From an uncultured Cohaesibacter sp. (GTDB lineage Bacteria > Pseudomonadota > Alphaproteobacteria > Rhizobiales > Cohaesibacteraceae): DNA of 64,000 bases. The notes under the pieces were generated by a model, which was given only the letters and a program-made list of their open reading frames with translations, did no database searches and had not been told where the DNA came from. This document shows positions 45,461-54,258 of the stretch, one piece after another. The number at the start of each line of letters is the position of its first letter. The first letter of the stretch is position 1. The stretch covers positions 2,992,501-3,056,500 of the forward strand of contig NZ_OY781114.1 of assembly GCF_963676485.1 (NCBI RefSeq), given 5' to 3'. The translations under genes and the position numbers were made by a program.

Positions 45461-46732
45461 TCAGAATTTGCTGCGGCTGAAAACCAATGCTGCATTTACA
45501 CCACCAAAACCGAAAGCATTGGATAGCACATGGTTCAACTCGGCGGCTCGTGGCTTATCGCGTACCAGATCAAAATCGGCAGCGGTGTCCATAGGATCGG
45601 TGATGTTGAGGCCGGCTGGTAACAGTTGATCGCGCAGCACCAACACCGAAAACACGGCCTCAATAGCCCCGGCGGCTCCCAGCATATGCCCGGTTGCCGA
45701 CTTTGTGGAGCTGATCGGAACCCCGCCGCCATTCGCACCGAAGACCCTCGTCAGCGCCGCGAGCTCGGCCGCATCTCCCACAGGGGTCGATGTGGCATGG
45801 GCATTCACATAGCCTATCTGCTCCGGTTTCAGCCCTGCCATTGCCAACGCCAACTCCATGGCTCGAGCAGCCTCGCGGCCATCCTCCCAACCAGCTGTAA
45901 CGTGATGCGCGTCTGTGGTGGTGCCATAGCCGGAGAGAATGGCAAGAGGGGCTGCACCGCGCGCCTGAGCATGGCTGAGCCGTTCAATCACCAGCATAGC
46001 CGCGCCCTCGGAAAGCACAAAACCATCATGGCCATTATCGAAGGGGCGTGATGCTTGGGCCGGATTGTCATTGTAGCCAAAAGACAAAGCCCGTGCCGCT
46101 GTGAACCCACCAATAGAAACCGGATCGACGCAGGCCTCAGCCCCACCGCAAAGGGCAATATCGGCTTCGCCATTTCGGATCAGCCGCATGGCATCACCAA
46201 TGGCTTGAGCCGACGCTGCACAAGCCGTCACAGGGGCACCCGAGGGCCCATGGAAGCCGTGGCGGATTGAGACTTGACCGGCCGCGAGGTTGGGCAGGAA
46301 AGATGGCACCACAAACGGAGACAGCCGACGGACACCTGCGGTGCGGATGGTCTCGGTCGCATTGGTAATTGCCGGAACGCCCCCCACTCCGGTGCCAATC
46401 AGAGTCGCTGTGCGCAGGCGCATCTGGTGATCCTGAGGATGCCATTCCGCCTGATGCAACGCCTCGTCCGCCGCAGCCATGGCGTAGTGAATGAAGAGAT
46501 CTGTTTTGCGGAGTTCCTGCGGCGTCATCACCGCCTCGGGATTGAAACCATCCTTCACATCGGCTTTGGAAGGCACCAATCCGGCAATCCGGCATTTCCA
46601 AGCCTCGGTATCGAAGCGGTTGTTTAGACCGATCCCGCTTTCACCTGCCAGCAGGCGCCGCCAACTAGCCTCAACGCCGGAAGCAAGCGGCGTAACGGCC
46701 CCAAGACCAGTGACAACAATTGGATCCAACAT
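45461..46732 (-). CDS. Beta-ketoacyl-ACP synthase II (FabF-like)
   Basis: A 423-residue ketosynthase from ATG 46732 (AAGAGG site). The Cys-His-His triad is complete: nucleophile in VTACAASAQ, then NAHATSTPVGD and KSATGHMLGAAGA. It ends NAFGFGGVNAALVF, as FabF does. It stands apart from any acyl carrier protein or fab cluster, so it is probably an accessory condensing enzyme for fatty-acid adjustment or a specialised lipid. It follows a MarR gene in the same orientation and is probably controlled by it. Confidence 0.92.
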   Translation of the reverse strand: MLDPIVVTGLGAVTPLASGVEASWRRLLAGESGIGLNNRFDTEAWKCRIAGLVPSKADVKDGFNPEAVMTPQELRKTDLFIHYAMAAADEALHQAEWHPQDHQMRLRTATLIGTGVGGVPAITNATETIRTAGVRRLSPFVVPSFLPNLAAGQVSIRHGFHGPSGAPVTACAASAQAIGDAMRLIRNGEADIALCGGAEACVDPVSIGGFTAARALSFGYNDNPAQASRPFDNGHDGFVLSEGAAMLVIERLSHAQARGAAPLAILSGYGTTTDAHHVTAGWEDGREAARAMELALAMAGLKPEQIGYVNAHATSTPVGDAAELAALTRVFGANGGGVPISSTKSATGHMLGAAGAIEAVFSVLVLRDQLLPAGLNITDPMDTAADFDLVRDKPRAAELNHVLSNAFGFGGVNAALVFSRSKF

Positions 46733-46761
46733 GACGAGAACCTCTTTTTGTGTAATAGCAC

Positions 46762-46775
46762 AGTGCATATACACT
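46762..46775 (-). promoter_or_regulatory. Probable MarR operator before the FabF-like gene
   Basis: AGTGCATATACACT is a 14-bp palindrome with one mismatched pair, 30 bases before the FabF-like start. A TACACT/AGTGTA pair (46770-46775, 46799-46804) extends the pattern. The MarR protein encoded upstream is the likely binder. Confidence 0.5.
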
Positions 46776-46808
46776 AATAATATTCAAGTCAACTCTACAG
46801 TGTAAAGA

Positions 46809-47228
46809 TCATTCTTCTGAAAGTGCTTTTGCGACTCGCAAATATGTTTCGGCCTCGTCTTCTGTCACCCGCGAGAGGAGCTCACTTTGCGCGGTCAGCC
46901 ATTCGTCTAGCAGCGTATCAAGCAACTGGTCTCCCGCCTCGCTCAAGGTACAAAGACGAACATTCCCACTCCCGACCACCCGACAGACAAGGCCCTTTTT
47001 CTCGAGAAGATTGAGGTTCCTTGTCAGACTGGTGCGATCCAGCGCAACCTTATGCGCGAAGGCGGCCACAGGCTCGGATGGATGAAATCGGATCGCGGAG
47101 AGCAGAGCGAATTGCTGAACTGTCACCCCATGTGACTTCAGCCGCTTGTCATAGCGACGTAAAAGGATACGAGCGGCCGAAACAGTGTTCAGCACGAGGC
47201 ATTTAGAGAGATTATTGGCAATGTCCAT
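46809..47228 (-). CDS. MarR family transcriptional regulator
   Basis: A 139-residue winged-helix regulator. The DNA-binding part FAHKVALDRTSLTRNLNLLE is followed by the wing (GLVCRVVGSGNVRLCTLSE), the MarR pattern. It is upstream of the FabF-like gene with a 76-base gap holding palindromic sites, so both genes are likely under its control. Ligand unknown; a lipid or phenolic compound would be usual. Confidence 0.93.
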   Translation of the reverse strand: MDIANNLSKCLVLNTVSAARILLRRYDKRLKSHGVTVQQFALLSAIRFHPSEPVAAFAHKVALDRTSLTRNLNLLEKKGLVCRVVGSGNVRLCTLSEAGDQLLDTLLDEWLTAQSELLSRVTEDEAETYLRVAKALSEE

Positions 47229-47317
47229 AGCGTCTGACTATGTCTCGCGACGAACTGCCCGTCAAGAACAGAAACGGGAACCTCTTATACACAAGAGTCC
47301 CCAAATTTCCCTTGTTC

Positions 47318-47405
47318 CGCCAGCCGATCATTAAAATGCTGCGGTGTTGTTCGAATGTCAGGAATGAGGAAGCTGGCTTTTCGGATATCGCTCTCGGCGA
47401 ACGGC
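47318..47405 (+). repeat. Dispersed intergenic repeat, shortened copy 9
   Basis: Only the left half is present: AAATGCTGCGGTGTTGTTCG, ATGTCAGGAATGAGGAAGC, then unrelated sequence. It lies in the 331-base gap between marR and the RidA gene, with nothing else recognised. Confidence 0.6.
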
Positions 47406-47559
47406 AGGTAATAGGATGTTGCCACACAGCATCGGTCGGACCTTGAATACCCGAATTGAGGCTATTCCACCTATATTTGCAATCCTAACGCATACGTACT
47501 AAACACAATAAAGATCTAAATAACAACAATGCTTCGGCACTCAATTTGCAGGGCAATTT

Positions 47560-47925
47560 ATGATAGAGCGAATTTTACCCGAAACCATTTATCCAACTTG
47601 TGCGGCAGTGCGTGCTGGTGACTTTGTTTTCATCTCCGGCGAAGCTGGCACTGACGACGAGGGAAACGTTGTTCCTGGAGGTTTTGAAGCACAAGCAAGA
47701 GCGTCGATTGAGCGTGTTTTGAAAGCACTGAATGCTGCAGGATGCACTCCAAGCCATGTTGTGAAGGTGACCGTGTGGCTCACCGATCCCCAGAACTTCG
47801 ATGAATTTAATGCTATTTACGCAGAGTATTTCGGTGCAGAACCTCCGGCGAGGACCGCTTTGGTGTCGCAACTCGTCATTGATGCAAAGGTGGAAATCGA
47901 AGCAACTGCCTATTGCCCACTCTAG
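47560..47925 (+). CDS. RidA family protein
   Basis: A 121-residue RidA/YjgF/UK114 protein. RidA enzymes form trimers and hydrolyse reactive enamine/imine intermediates from PLP enzymes. The key arginine is in PPARTALVSQL near residue 102, and VEIEATAYCPL is the usual ending. VKVTVWLTDPQNFDEFNAIY is a family block. The gene is alone, between two dispersed repeats. Confidence 0.94.
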   Translation: MIERILPETIYPTCAAVRAGDFVFISGEAGTDDEGNVVPGGFEAQARASIERVLKALNAAGCTPSHVVKVTVWLTDPQNFDEFNAIYAEYFGAEPPARTALVSQLVIDAKVEIEATAYCPL

Positions 47926-48020
47926 AAAAGAAATAATCAATTGAGCCCTTTTAGGAGGGGACTGGTTTGCCTTGCGCGGAAGATCAGCCCAAAGCATGGG
48001 ATAATCTACCACATTTTTGC

Positions 48021-48170
48021 GCACTGATCTCCATATAGTCAGAAATGGGGAAGCTGGCTTCTTGGAAGTCGTCCGTGCCGAAGGTCTCCAAAGGGCCGCG
48101 AACACAAATCACGATCCCATATGAACAATTTCGGGAGATAATGCAGTGCACCGGTCCGGATTGAGCCCTA
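48021..48170 (+). repeat. Dispersed intergenic repeat, copy 10 (second subfamily)
   Basis: Contains GTCAGAAATGGGGAAGC, GGGCCGCGAACACAAATCAC, CAATTTCGGG and CCGGTCCGGATTGAGCCC. The right part matches copy 5 at 29518 more than the others. Confidence 0.75.
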
Positions 48171-48209
48171 CTTGCCGTCTGGAGGGGCAAGATTTTGCCG
48201 ACGAGTGCC

Positions 48210-48422
48210 TCAGTCAGACAGTGTGAATAATTCTTCGACCGATACGCCCAGACATCTCGCCAGACGCAGAGACAATATTGTCGATGGCACAAACACACCG
48301 TTCTCAACCGTGTTTATTGTTTTCCGGCTCACCTCGACCAGGTTTGCCAGTTCCATTTGAGTAAGCCCGGCCGCCAGCCGATATTCTTTCAAATGGACTT
48401 CGAGTTGTTCCACGGAAATCAT
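48210..48422 (-). CDS. XRE family helix-turn-helix regulator
   Basis: A 70-residue DNA-binding protein that is almost entirely one HTH_3 domain: LTQMELANLVEVSRKTINTV with the ENGVFVPS turn. ATG 48422 overlaps the stop of the upstream membrane gene (ATGA), so the two are one operon. Small XRE regulators of this kind often control a partner membrane protein. It has no sensor domain. Confidence 0.9.
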   Translation of the reverse strand: MISVEQLEVHLKEYRLAAGLTQMELANLVEVSRKTINTVENGVFVPSTILSLRLARCLGVSVEELFTLSD

Positions 48423-48808
48423 TTGCGCAACGCCGCGACGGCCATCCAAGCCGCAGGTGCGGAGATCAGCAGGACACCCAGAGCGAGGAGCGCTCCCTCC
48501 TGCTTTAACTTAGAGTATCGCGTTAAAAAGAAGAATATCCAGAAGGCAACGACAGCGCACCAATATCCGAACTGATATGCACCGCGGTGCGACGCAACGG
48601 CCATCTCGTCCCAGGCTGGTCGAATGCTGCGCGGATAGATAACGGATATCATGAATTGCGAGAGCCCACCGAGAACGGCAAGACCGCTGAGCCACAGGAC
48701 AAGTTCAGCGGTGAAGTGCTGCGTGAATGCGTAGACGCCGAGCAGTCCCACACCAGACGCGGTGACCGTTAGATTGGCGACAAGGCGCGTGATGGTAAGC
48801 GGGTTCAT
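48419..48808 (-). CDS. Small four-helix membrane protein, operon partner of XRE regulator
   Basis: Not assigned to a family. 129 residues with four hydrophobic segments and short loops. ATG 48808 is chosen over 48814 because AAGGAG lies six bases upstream of it. The pairing with a minimal XRE regulator recalls DUF-type membrane/regulator pairs found widely in bacteria. Role unknown. Confidence 0.8.
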   Translation of the reverse strand: MNPLTITRLVANLTVTASGVGLLGVYAFTQHFTAELVLWLSGLAVLGGLSQFMISVIYPRSIRPAWDEMAVASHRGAYQFGYWCAVVAFWIFFFLTRYSKLKQEGALLALGVLLISAPAAWMAVAALRK

Positions 48809-48887
48809 AGGCATCTCCTTTTGTACCCTATGGGTGACTTAGGGAAGATGAGAAGTGAAGTCAAGGTTACACTGACGGCAATTTTCG

Positions 48888-49080
48888 AATGCGGCTTTGT
48901 CCGCCCATCCGTCATCTGTTTGCTGAAAATGCTGCACCTCATTCGAATGAAGGCAATGGGGAAGTGGACTTGCCCCAGATGATGGTTGTCGAATACCCGC
49001 ATTGGGCCGTCGACTGCTACTCATAAGCCTGGATGATCGTTTCCCGTTGGTAGCGCGGTGCACCAGAATGCTCGGTGCCC
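48888..49080 (+). repeat. Dispersed intergenic repeat, copy 11 (best full copy)
   Basis: Full element: TCCGTCATCTGTTTGCTGAA, AATGCTGCACCTCATTCGAA, GGCAATGGGGAAGTGGACTT, CCCGCATTGGGCC, GGATGATCGTTTCCCGTTGG and GCGCGGTGCACCAG. Near-identical to copy 6 in its left 110 bases. Confidence 0.88.
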
Positions 49081-49137
49081 TTTCCATGCTTTGCTTCTGA
49101 TCTCATGAGTGGCAGCATTGTAATTTCTGTCTCCAGT

Positions 49138-50133
49138 CTATTCCCCGCCCAGCCGCTCTCGGTATCTAGCAGGGGGGATGCCCATCATTTTTCGAAACTC
49201 TCTGCGAAAAGTTTCGGCTGATCCGAAGCCGCAGGCTTCCCAAACATCACAGAGAGGCATTCTGCTGCTTTCCAGAAGCTCCGCAGCACGGGACAATCGC
49301 TCTGTTTTTAGCCAATGAATGGGGGTCACGCCTGTTTCCTGGTGGAAGCGGCGCGCCAATGTGCGGTTACTTGTTCCAGCACTTTTGGCCATGCGGTCAA
49401 TAGACCAATCCTCGTTTAGTGATAACCGAATGCGATCCTGAAGTGCAGCAAGGCTCGAGCCAAGGCGGATTCTCGGTTCAGGTCTTGGCACAAACTGGCG
49501 TTGCCCGCCATCCCGTTGGGCTGGCAAAACCAACCTGCGAGCAACACTCGCAGCAGCTTGTGCACCAAAATCCTGCCGGATGATATGCAACCCAAGGTCA
49601 AGTCCGGCAGCGGATCCGGCTGAGGTGTAGATGCCGTCCTCTTCGATGAACAAAACGTCTGGGTCAACCTTGATATTCGGAAAGCGGTTCTCAAGCTGGT
49701 TTGAGTAGCGCCAGTGCGTTGTTGCGGTTTTCCCGTCGAGCACTCCCGCTGCGGCTAACACAAATACCCCTGAACAGATGGAAGCAATCCGTGTGCCTCG
49801 CGCATGGGCTGATTGCAGGGCTGTGCATAGCGCCGAAGGCACAGGCATGTCGGTACCCCGCCACCCAGGAACGACAATCAGGCTGGCATCTTGCAGCAGG
49901 TCCAAATTGTCCTCAGCTTCTATCGTAATGCCACCTGCACCGCGAATTGGCCCCGGTTCAGCCTTCACTGTTGCATAGCGATACCAATGTTTGAATTCGG
50001 GGCGAGGTAAGGCAAAGAGTTCGACGGCGATGCCGAATTCAAAGGTGCATAATCCATCGTAGGCGATAGTGCAGACCAAAGGAGGTTTGGCCGCATTAGA
50101 TGAGTTGGCAGAAAATGACCGCAAGTTGTCCAT
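49138..50133 (-). CDS. GlxA family transcriptional regulator (DJ-1/PfpI plus AraC)
   Basis: A 331-residue regulator from ATG 50133; longer frames run into the divergent gene. The N-terminal DJ-1/PfpI-like domain has the nucleophile-elbow segment ASICSGVFVLAAAGVLDGK, and the C-terminal AraC domain has two helix-turn-helices (MAKSAGTSNRTLARRFHQET and VWEACGFGSAETFRREFRK). Members sense small metabolites such as amines. It is divergent from an NTF2-like gene. Confidence 0.92.
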   Translation of the reverse strand: MDNLRSFSANSSNAAKPPLVCTIAYDGLCTFEFGIAVELFALPRPEFKHWYRYATVKAEPGPIRGAGGITIEAEDNLDLLQDASLIVVPGWRGTDMPVPSALCTALQSAHARGTRIASICSGVFVLAAAGVLDGKTATTHWRYSNQLENRFPNIKVDPDVLFIEEDGIYTSAGSAAGLDLGLHIIRQDFGAQAAASVARRLVLPAQRDGGQRQFVPRPEPRIRLGSSLAALQDRIRLSLNEDWSIDRMAKSAGTSNRTLARRFHQETGVTPIHWLKTERLSRAAELLESSRMPLCDVWEACGFGSAETFRREFRKMMGIPPARYRERLGGE

Positions 50134-50200
50134 CCTGCCAGTATCAAGATTCTCTCGAAAATGGCAAGCCTTGGGCATCCACAAAAAAGGAGACCCTACT

Positions 50201-50599
50201 GTGAAATCACACTCCGATCTTATCAATGCCGTTGAGACCTATCTGGACGGGATTCATCAATGCAGCACTGAGAAACTGAATGCGGTGTTCCACCCGACAT
50301 CTAGCCTGTTTGATGCTGACAAAGGCGTCATATTTGCTGAACCCGTCGACAGTTTTATTAAGGATGTTGGTACACGCATTTCTCCAAAGAGCGTTGGTCA
50401 GGCGCGAGAAGCTGAAATCTTGATGATCGACTATCTGTCCCCAATAAATGCCATGGTCAAAATCCGCATCCAAGCTCATCAGAAAGTGTTTGTTGACCAT
50501 CTCGGTTTTATCAAAGGGGAAGCAGGTTGGCAGATCGTTTCCAAAATCTGGCACCTCGAACGTGTTATCGATGGCGTCGCTAACCCGAACGCGGCCTAA
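50201..50599 (+). CDS. NTF2-like / lumazine-binding-like small protein
   Basis: A 132-residue protein from GTG 50201, which has AAGGAG nine bases upstream; the longer frame would overlap the regulator's coding region. The pattern AVETYLDGIHQCSTEKLNAV followed by FHPTSSLFD is typical of the NTF2-like family annotated as putative lumazine-binding. No active-site motif can be read. It is likely controlled by the divergent GlxA regulator. Confidence 0.8.
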   Translation: MKSHSDLINAVETYLDGIHQCSTEKLNAVFHPTSSLFDADKGVIFAEPVDSFIKDVGTRISPKSVGQAREAEILMIDYLSPINAMVKIRIQAHQKVFVDHLGFIKGEAGWQIVSKIWHLERVIDGVANPNAA

Positions 50600-50658
50600 A
50601 CTTAAATTTAAATTTGACGAAGCGGTCGTTGGGCTATTGCAACTCAATGACCGTTTGG

Positions 50659-50845
50659 TTCACCCACTCGTCATTTGACCGCCCAAAATGCTACAATTCA
50701 TTCGAACGACAGGTATGGGAAAGCGCCATCGCGACACTGATCGACTGGCTTATGTCCGCATTGGGCCGCGATTGCAAAACAGGGCCTAGATAATCGTTTC
50801 CCATTGGCAATGACGCTGCACTCCGTTCTGATTGCCCATCATGCC
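50659..50845 (+). repeat. Dispersed intergenic repeat, copy 12
   Basis: Good copy: AAAATGCTACAATTCATTCG, TGTCCGCATTGGGCCGCGAT, GCAAAACAGGGCCTAGATAA and CGTTTCCCATTGG. It is the rightmost copy seen and lies just left of the IS110 transposase. Confidence 0.85.
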
Positions 50846-50996
50846 CCGATCCCCATCCTCAAAGGAATTGAACCAGGACTTCAAAACCAAAGCAACGCCT
50901 ACTTTTTCAACATGGCGTAATTCCTAGTTCGTGCAAGTCGGACAGCCAAGTGCAGCCTGCTAAAATGCAATTTGGCAATCGAACAGGAGGGAACCG

Positions 50997-52016
50997 ATGA
51001 CGACCTATGTTGGACTGGATGTATCCTTGAAAGAAACATCTATCTGTATCGTTGACGAGAATGGCATGCGGATCAAGGAAGGCATTGTCCCCTCTGATCC
51101 TGACGAGATCACCGGATATCTGGACAAGCATGCACCATCGGTTCACCGCGTCGGTTTGGAATCTGGCCCAACGTCCAGTTGGCTTTGGCGTGAACTGAAG
51201 GCAAGGCATCTGCCGGTGATCTGCATCGATGCTCGCCATGCCAGTGCTGCTCTGTCGATGCAGATCAACAAATCGGACCGCAATGACGCCTTGGGCCTCG
51301 CCCGTATCATGCAGACTGGCTGGTTTCGCCAGGTTCAGATCAAAAGCGAAGAAAGCCACCGCATTCGTTCCCTCTTGAATGCACGCAGTCTTCTGGTTCA
51401 GATGCGCCGAGATATCGAGAACCAGATACGCGGTCTGTTCAAGTCCTTTGGCCTCGTGATTGGGCGAGCCAATGGTGGTGTCTTTTTGAAACGGGCACAA
51501 GATGTCGTCCGACAGGCTCCGGAACTTGCCGATATTGTATCACCGTTGCTAACCGCTCGCGAAGCCATTGATCAGCAGCGCCTGTGCCTGGAAAACAAGA
51601 TCAAACGCCTTGCTCGCTCCAATGAGCAATCCCGGGCTTTCATGACTGTACCCGGCGTTGGCCCCATGACCGCGCTTGCCTATCTGTCATGCATTGATGA
51701 TCCAACCCGCTTTACACGATCCCGGACGGTTGGTGCCTATATCGGCCTGACACCAAGGCGGTATGCATCCGGAGAAATGGATTGGTCCGGTCGCATATCC
51801 AAATGTGGGGATGCAATGCTGCGCAGCTATTTGTTCGAGGCGGCCAATGTTGTGCTGACCCGCACTAAACACACCTGTTCGCTAAAGGAATGGGGCATGG
51901 AAATTGCTGGCCGATCTGGTGGAAAAAAGGCCAGGGTCGCAATAGCTAGAAAATTGGCCACCATTCTTCATCGAATGTGGCGTGATGGAACATCTTTTAA
52001 ATGGGAAACCGCTTGA
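50997..52016 (+). mobile_element. IS110 family transposase
   Basis: Intact 339-residue DEDD-type transposase of IS110. The RuvC-like N-terminal domain starts TYVGLDVSLKETSICIVDE with later acidic residues in GLESGPTSS and KSDRNDALGLA. The C-terminal Transposase_20 domain has VPGVGPMTALAYLSC and GRISKCGDAMLRSYLFEAAN with its serine-bearing neighbour region. IS110 elements recombine under guidance of an RNA from their non-coding ends. Element borders are not marked by obvious inverted repeats. GGAGGGA precedes the ATG. Confidence 0.93.
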
Positions 52017-52282
52017 TTGGGAATTACTGAGGCAACACGAGATCGCCCGGATATAGGGTGAAGAATGTCCCTGCCGGGACGAATGGCGGTGATGAGATCG
52101 ACCAATTCCGTGCGAAGAGAAAGTAATCTTAAACGCGGTTTCAACATTGATCCATCAACGCTTCCTTGCGCCACAATGCAGAGGCAATACACCTACTGCG
52201 AAGAGAACGATGGAACCGGCAGGAACAAAATACAACTCAGAGCATCTTGCGGAATTAGAGAACGGAATCGGCCGATCGCAGA
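52017..52282 (+). other. Non-coding flank of the IS110 element, possible bridge-RNA region
   Basis: 266 bases between transposase and HIT fragment with no gene. It is structured in part (CCCGG near 52049 and CCGGG near 52073). The 5' flank 50850-50996 is the other candidate. Which one encodes the guide RNA depends on whether the element is IS110 or IS1111 subgroup, which I could not decide. Confidence 0.35.
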
Positions 52283-52505
52283 TTAAGAGCTGGAATCATA
52301 GTATTCCATTGATGCGCCACATAGGACGGCTTCAAGTTCTTTTGACAAACTTGTCGTAATTTTTGCCAATTCTGCATCGCCTGGATGGGGAAGGGCTTTG
52401 AAGGTCAAATTCTTTTCAACGAAGTATCGAGCAGAAGTTAAATCGGTCTCTTCAATCACTGGCACAAGATGACAGTGTGCGTGGACATTATCGCCGCCGG
52501 TGAAA
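52283..52505 (-). pseudogene. Truncated HIT-family (histidine triad) protein
   Basis: A minus-strand frame carries GDNVHAHCHLVPVIEETD, with the HxHxH core of histidine-triad hydrolases, and about 45 further residues to the stop at 52283. The N-terminal two thirds are missing: upstream the sequence becomes the 3' end of the TetR gene in another frame. It is therefore a fragment, probably from a deletion or rearrangement beside the IS110 element. Family call moderate. Confidence 0.5.
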
Positions 52506-53174
52506 AGACGAGACCGAGCCACAGCCGTTCAGGAAGAGAGCGGCACAATTCTTTGACCATTCGATCAGTTCATCGTCAGACATGTCTTTTGTTCGGCCGC
52601 CGAACACGATTTGACGCTGCAAACCGCTGATTATGGTTCTGAGCATTTCTGCCGCGAGAGCAGGGGCCGGACAGTCGATCTTTCCACTTTCACAGAGTTG
52701 GATAATACGATTGTCAAACGCTTGATAAAAGCATTCAGACACTTTTTGCTGCTCTTTCAGGATTTCAGGGAAATTCTTCATTTCCGTGATCATGATATAA
52801 GCCGTTCTCCTGTAGTTCGGGCTCATCAGCAGCCTTGAATAGAACAGGATCAGACCTTCGAGTTGACTTAAACCATCGCCATCTGTTGTGGGCACCTGAT
52901 CGAAGCGCTGGAGCTCCCGCTGCAACCATTCCTCGGCAACCATGCGAAACAGCTCGGCCTTGTTAGGGATGACCTTATAGAATGTGCGTGTCGAAATGCC
53001 CGCTTTTTCTGCGACGATCTGGACTCGCGTATGTTCATAGCCAGACGCCAGAAACTCTTCACCAGCGATATCGATCAGCCTTTTCTGAAGCTCGCCGTCC
53101 TTGTGGGTCGGAGGTCTGCCCGGTGGACGCCGATTGCTCTTACCGCTTGTTTTTATGTCTTCTGCCATTGACAT
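52488..53174 (-). CDS. TetR/AcrR family transcriptional regulator, C-terminus possibly altered
   Basis: A 228-residue TetR regulator. The helix-turn-helix is at residues 35-70 (AGEEFLASGYEHTRVQIVAE then KAGISTRTFYKVIPNKAELF), preceded by a basic tail with two PPGRPP-like pieces. The last residues (SVSSFHRRR) come from sequence shared with the HIT fragment, so the natural tail may have been replaced. It is divergent from the HlyD/permease operon and is its likely repressor. Direct repeats TTGACATTCTC occur at its start. Confidence 0.9.
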   Translation of the reverse strand: MSMAEDIKTSGKSNRRPPGRPPTHKDGELQKRLIDIAGEEFLASGYEHTRVQIVAEKAGISTRTFYKVIPNKAELFRMVAEEWLQRELQRFDQVPTTDGDGLSQLEGLILFYSRLLMSPNYRRTAYIMITEMKNFPEILKEQQKVSECFYQAFDNRIIQLCESGKIDCPAPALAAEMLRTIISGLQRQIVFGGRTKDMSDDELIEWSKNCAALFLNGCGSVSSFHRRR

Positions 53175-53262
53175 TCTCTTGACATTCTCTCATTAGAAAT
53201 AATATAGAAAATAACGGTTTTCCTAAACTCTGCAATGGCATATTTTCGTTTGGTACAATGGT

Positions 53263-54255
53263 ATGTTGAAAAGAAAAGCTTTCTGGCTCGTTATTCTCCT
53301 GTTCCTCTTGGTCGGTGCCTATACCACCTGGTCAGCAACTCGGCCGGAAGCTTTGGTTGTTCAGGGCGAAGTAGACGCAACGCGCATCGACCTTGCCGCG
53401 GAGGTTTCTGCGCGCGTTTCCGACACTCCGGTCAATTTCGGCGATCGGGTAACCGGGGGGCAAGTTCTTGTCGAATTGTCGAGCCCCCAGCTCAAGGCCA
53501 GTCTGGCGAGCGCAAAAGCGGCTCTCGATGTTGCGAAGGCGAATAAACGGCTGACATTTTCAACGCGACCCGAGACTATTGATGCTGCGCGTGCGACGCT
53601 CGGACAGGCTGATGCCGCTTTCGATCTGGCCTCCAAGACCTATGAGCGTTTGGCCAAGCTGAGAGAAACCGATACGGTTTCGGTTCAACGGCTGGATCAG
53701 GCTTCCCAGTCCTTGCAACAGGCAAGAGAGGCACGCAAGGCCGCCAAGGCCCAGCTTGAACTGGCCATTCAGGGCGCTAGCGAAGAGCAAAAAGCGGTTT
53801 CCGTGGCGCAAGTCGAGCAGGCGGAAGCAGCCGTAGGGCAGATCGAGACCAATATTGCCGAGCTGACGATTTATGCTCCGATGGATGGTCAAATTACGGC
53901 CCGCATGGCAGAAAAGGGCAAGTTTTTTGCCGCAGGGGCTCCGCAGATTTCAATGATTGATGTGGACCATCTCTGGTTCACATTCAATTTGCGCGAGGAT
54001 CTTTTGAACGGCCTGACCGTCGGCCAGCAGTTGAACGTGCATGTGCCGGCGCTGGGGGGCAGGATTGTTCCCGCCAAGATCACTGCCATCAATGTGGAAG
54101 GAAGCTACGCCAACTGGCGTGCCACCAAAGCAACGGGTGATTTTGATCTCAGAACCTTTTCCATTCGTGCAGAGCCTGTCGCGCAGGACAAGGATCTCCG
54201 GCCCGGCATGAGTGCCTTGCTCAAGTGGGGCACTGAAGACAAATTGGGCCAATAA
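53263..54255 (+). CDS. HlyD family efflux adaptor protein
   Basis: A 330-residue periplasmic adaptor with one N-terminal membrane anchor (residues 6-24), split lipoyl domain (VQGEVDATRIDLAAEVSARV to IYAPMDGQITARMAEKGKFF) and a long coiled-coil hairpin between about residues 75 and 195. It should link the inner-membrane permeases encoded downstream to an outer-membrane channel. No ribosome site is obvious at ATG 53263, which is odd. The next gene starts 3 bases after its stop. Confidence 0.93.
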   Translation: MLKRKAFWLVILLFLLVGAYTTWSATRPEALVVQGEVDATRIDLAAEVSARVSDTPVNFGDRVTGGQVLVELSSPQLKASLASAKAALDVAKANKRLTFSTRPETIDAARATLGQADAAFDLASKTYERLAKLRETDTVSVQRLDQASQSLQQAREARKAAKAQLELAIQGASEEQKAVSVAQVEQAEAAVGQIETNIAELTIYAPMDGQITARMAEKGKFFAAGAPQISMIDVDHLWFTFNLREDLLNGLTVGQQLNVHVPALGGRIVPAKITAINVEGSYANWRATKATGDFDLRTFSIRAEPVAQDKDLRPGMSALLKWGTEDKLGQ

Positions 54256-54258
54256 CTG

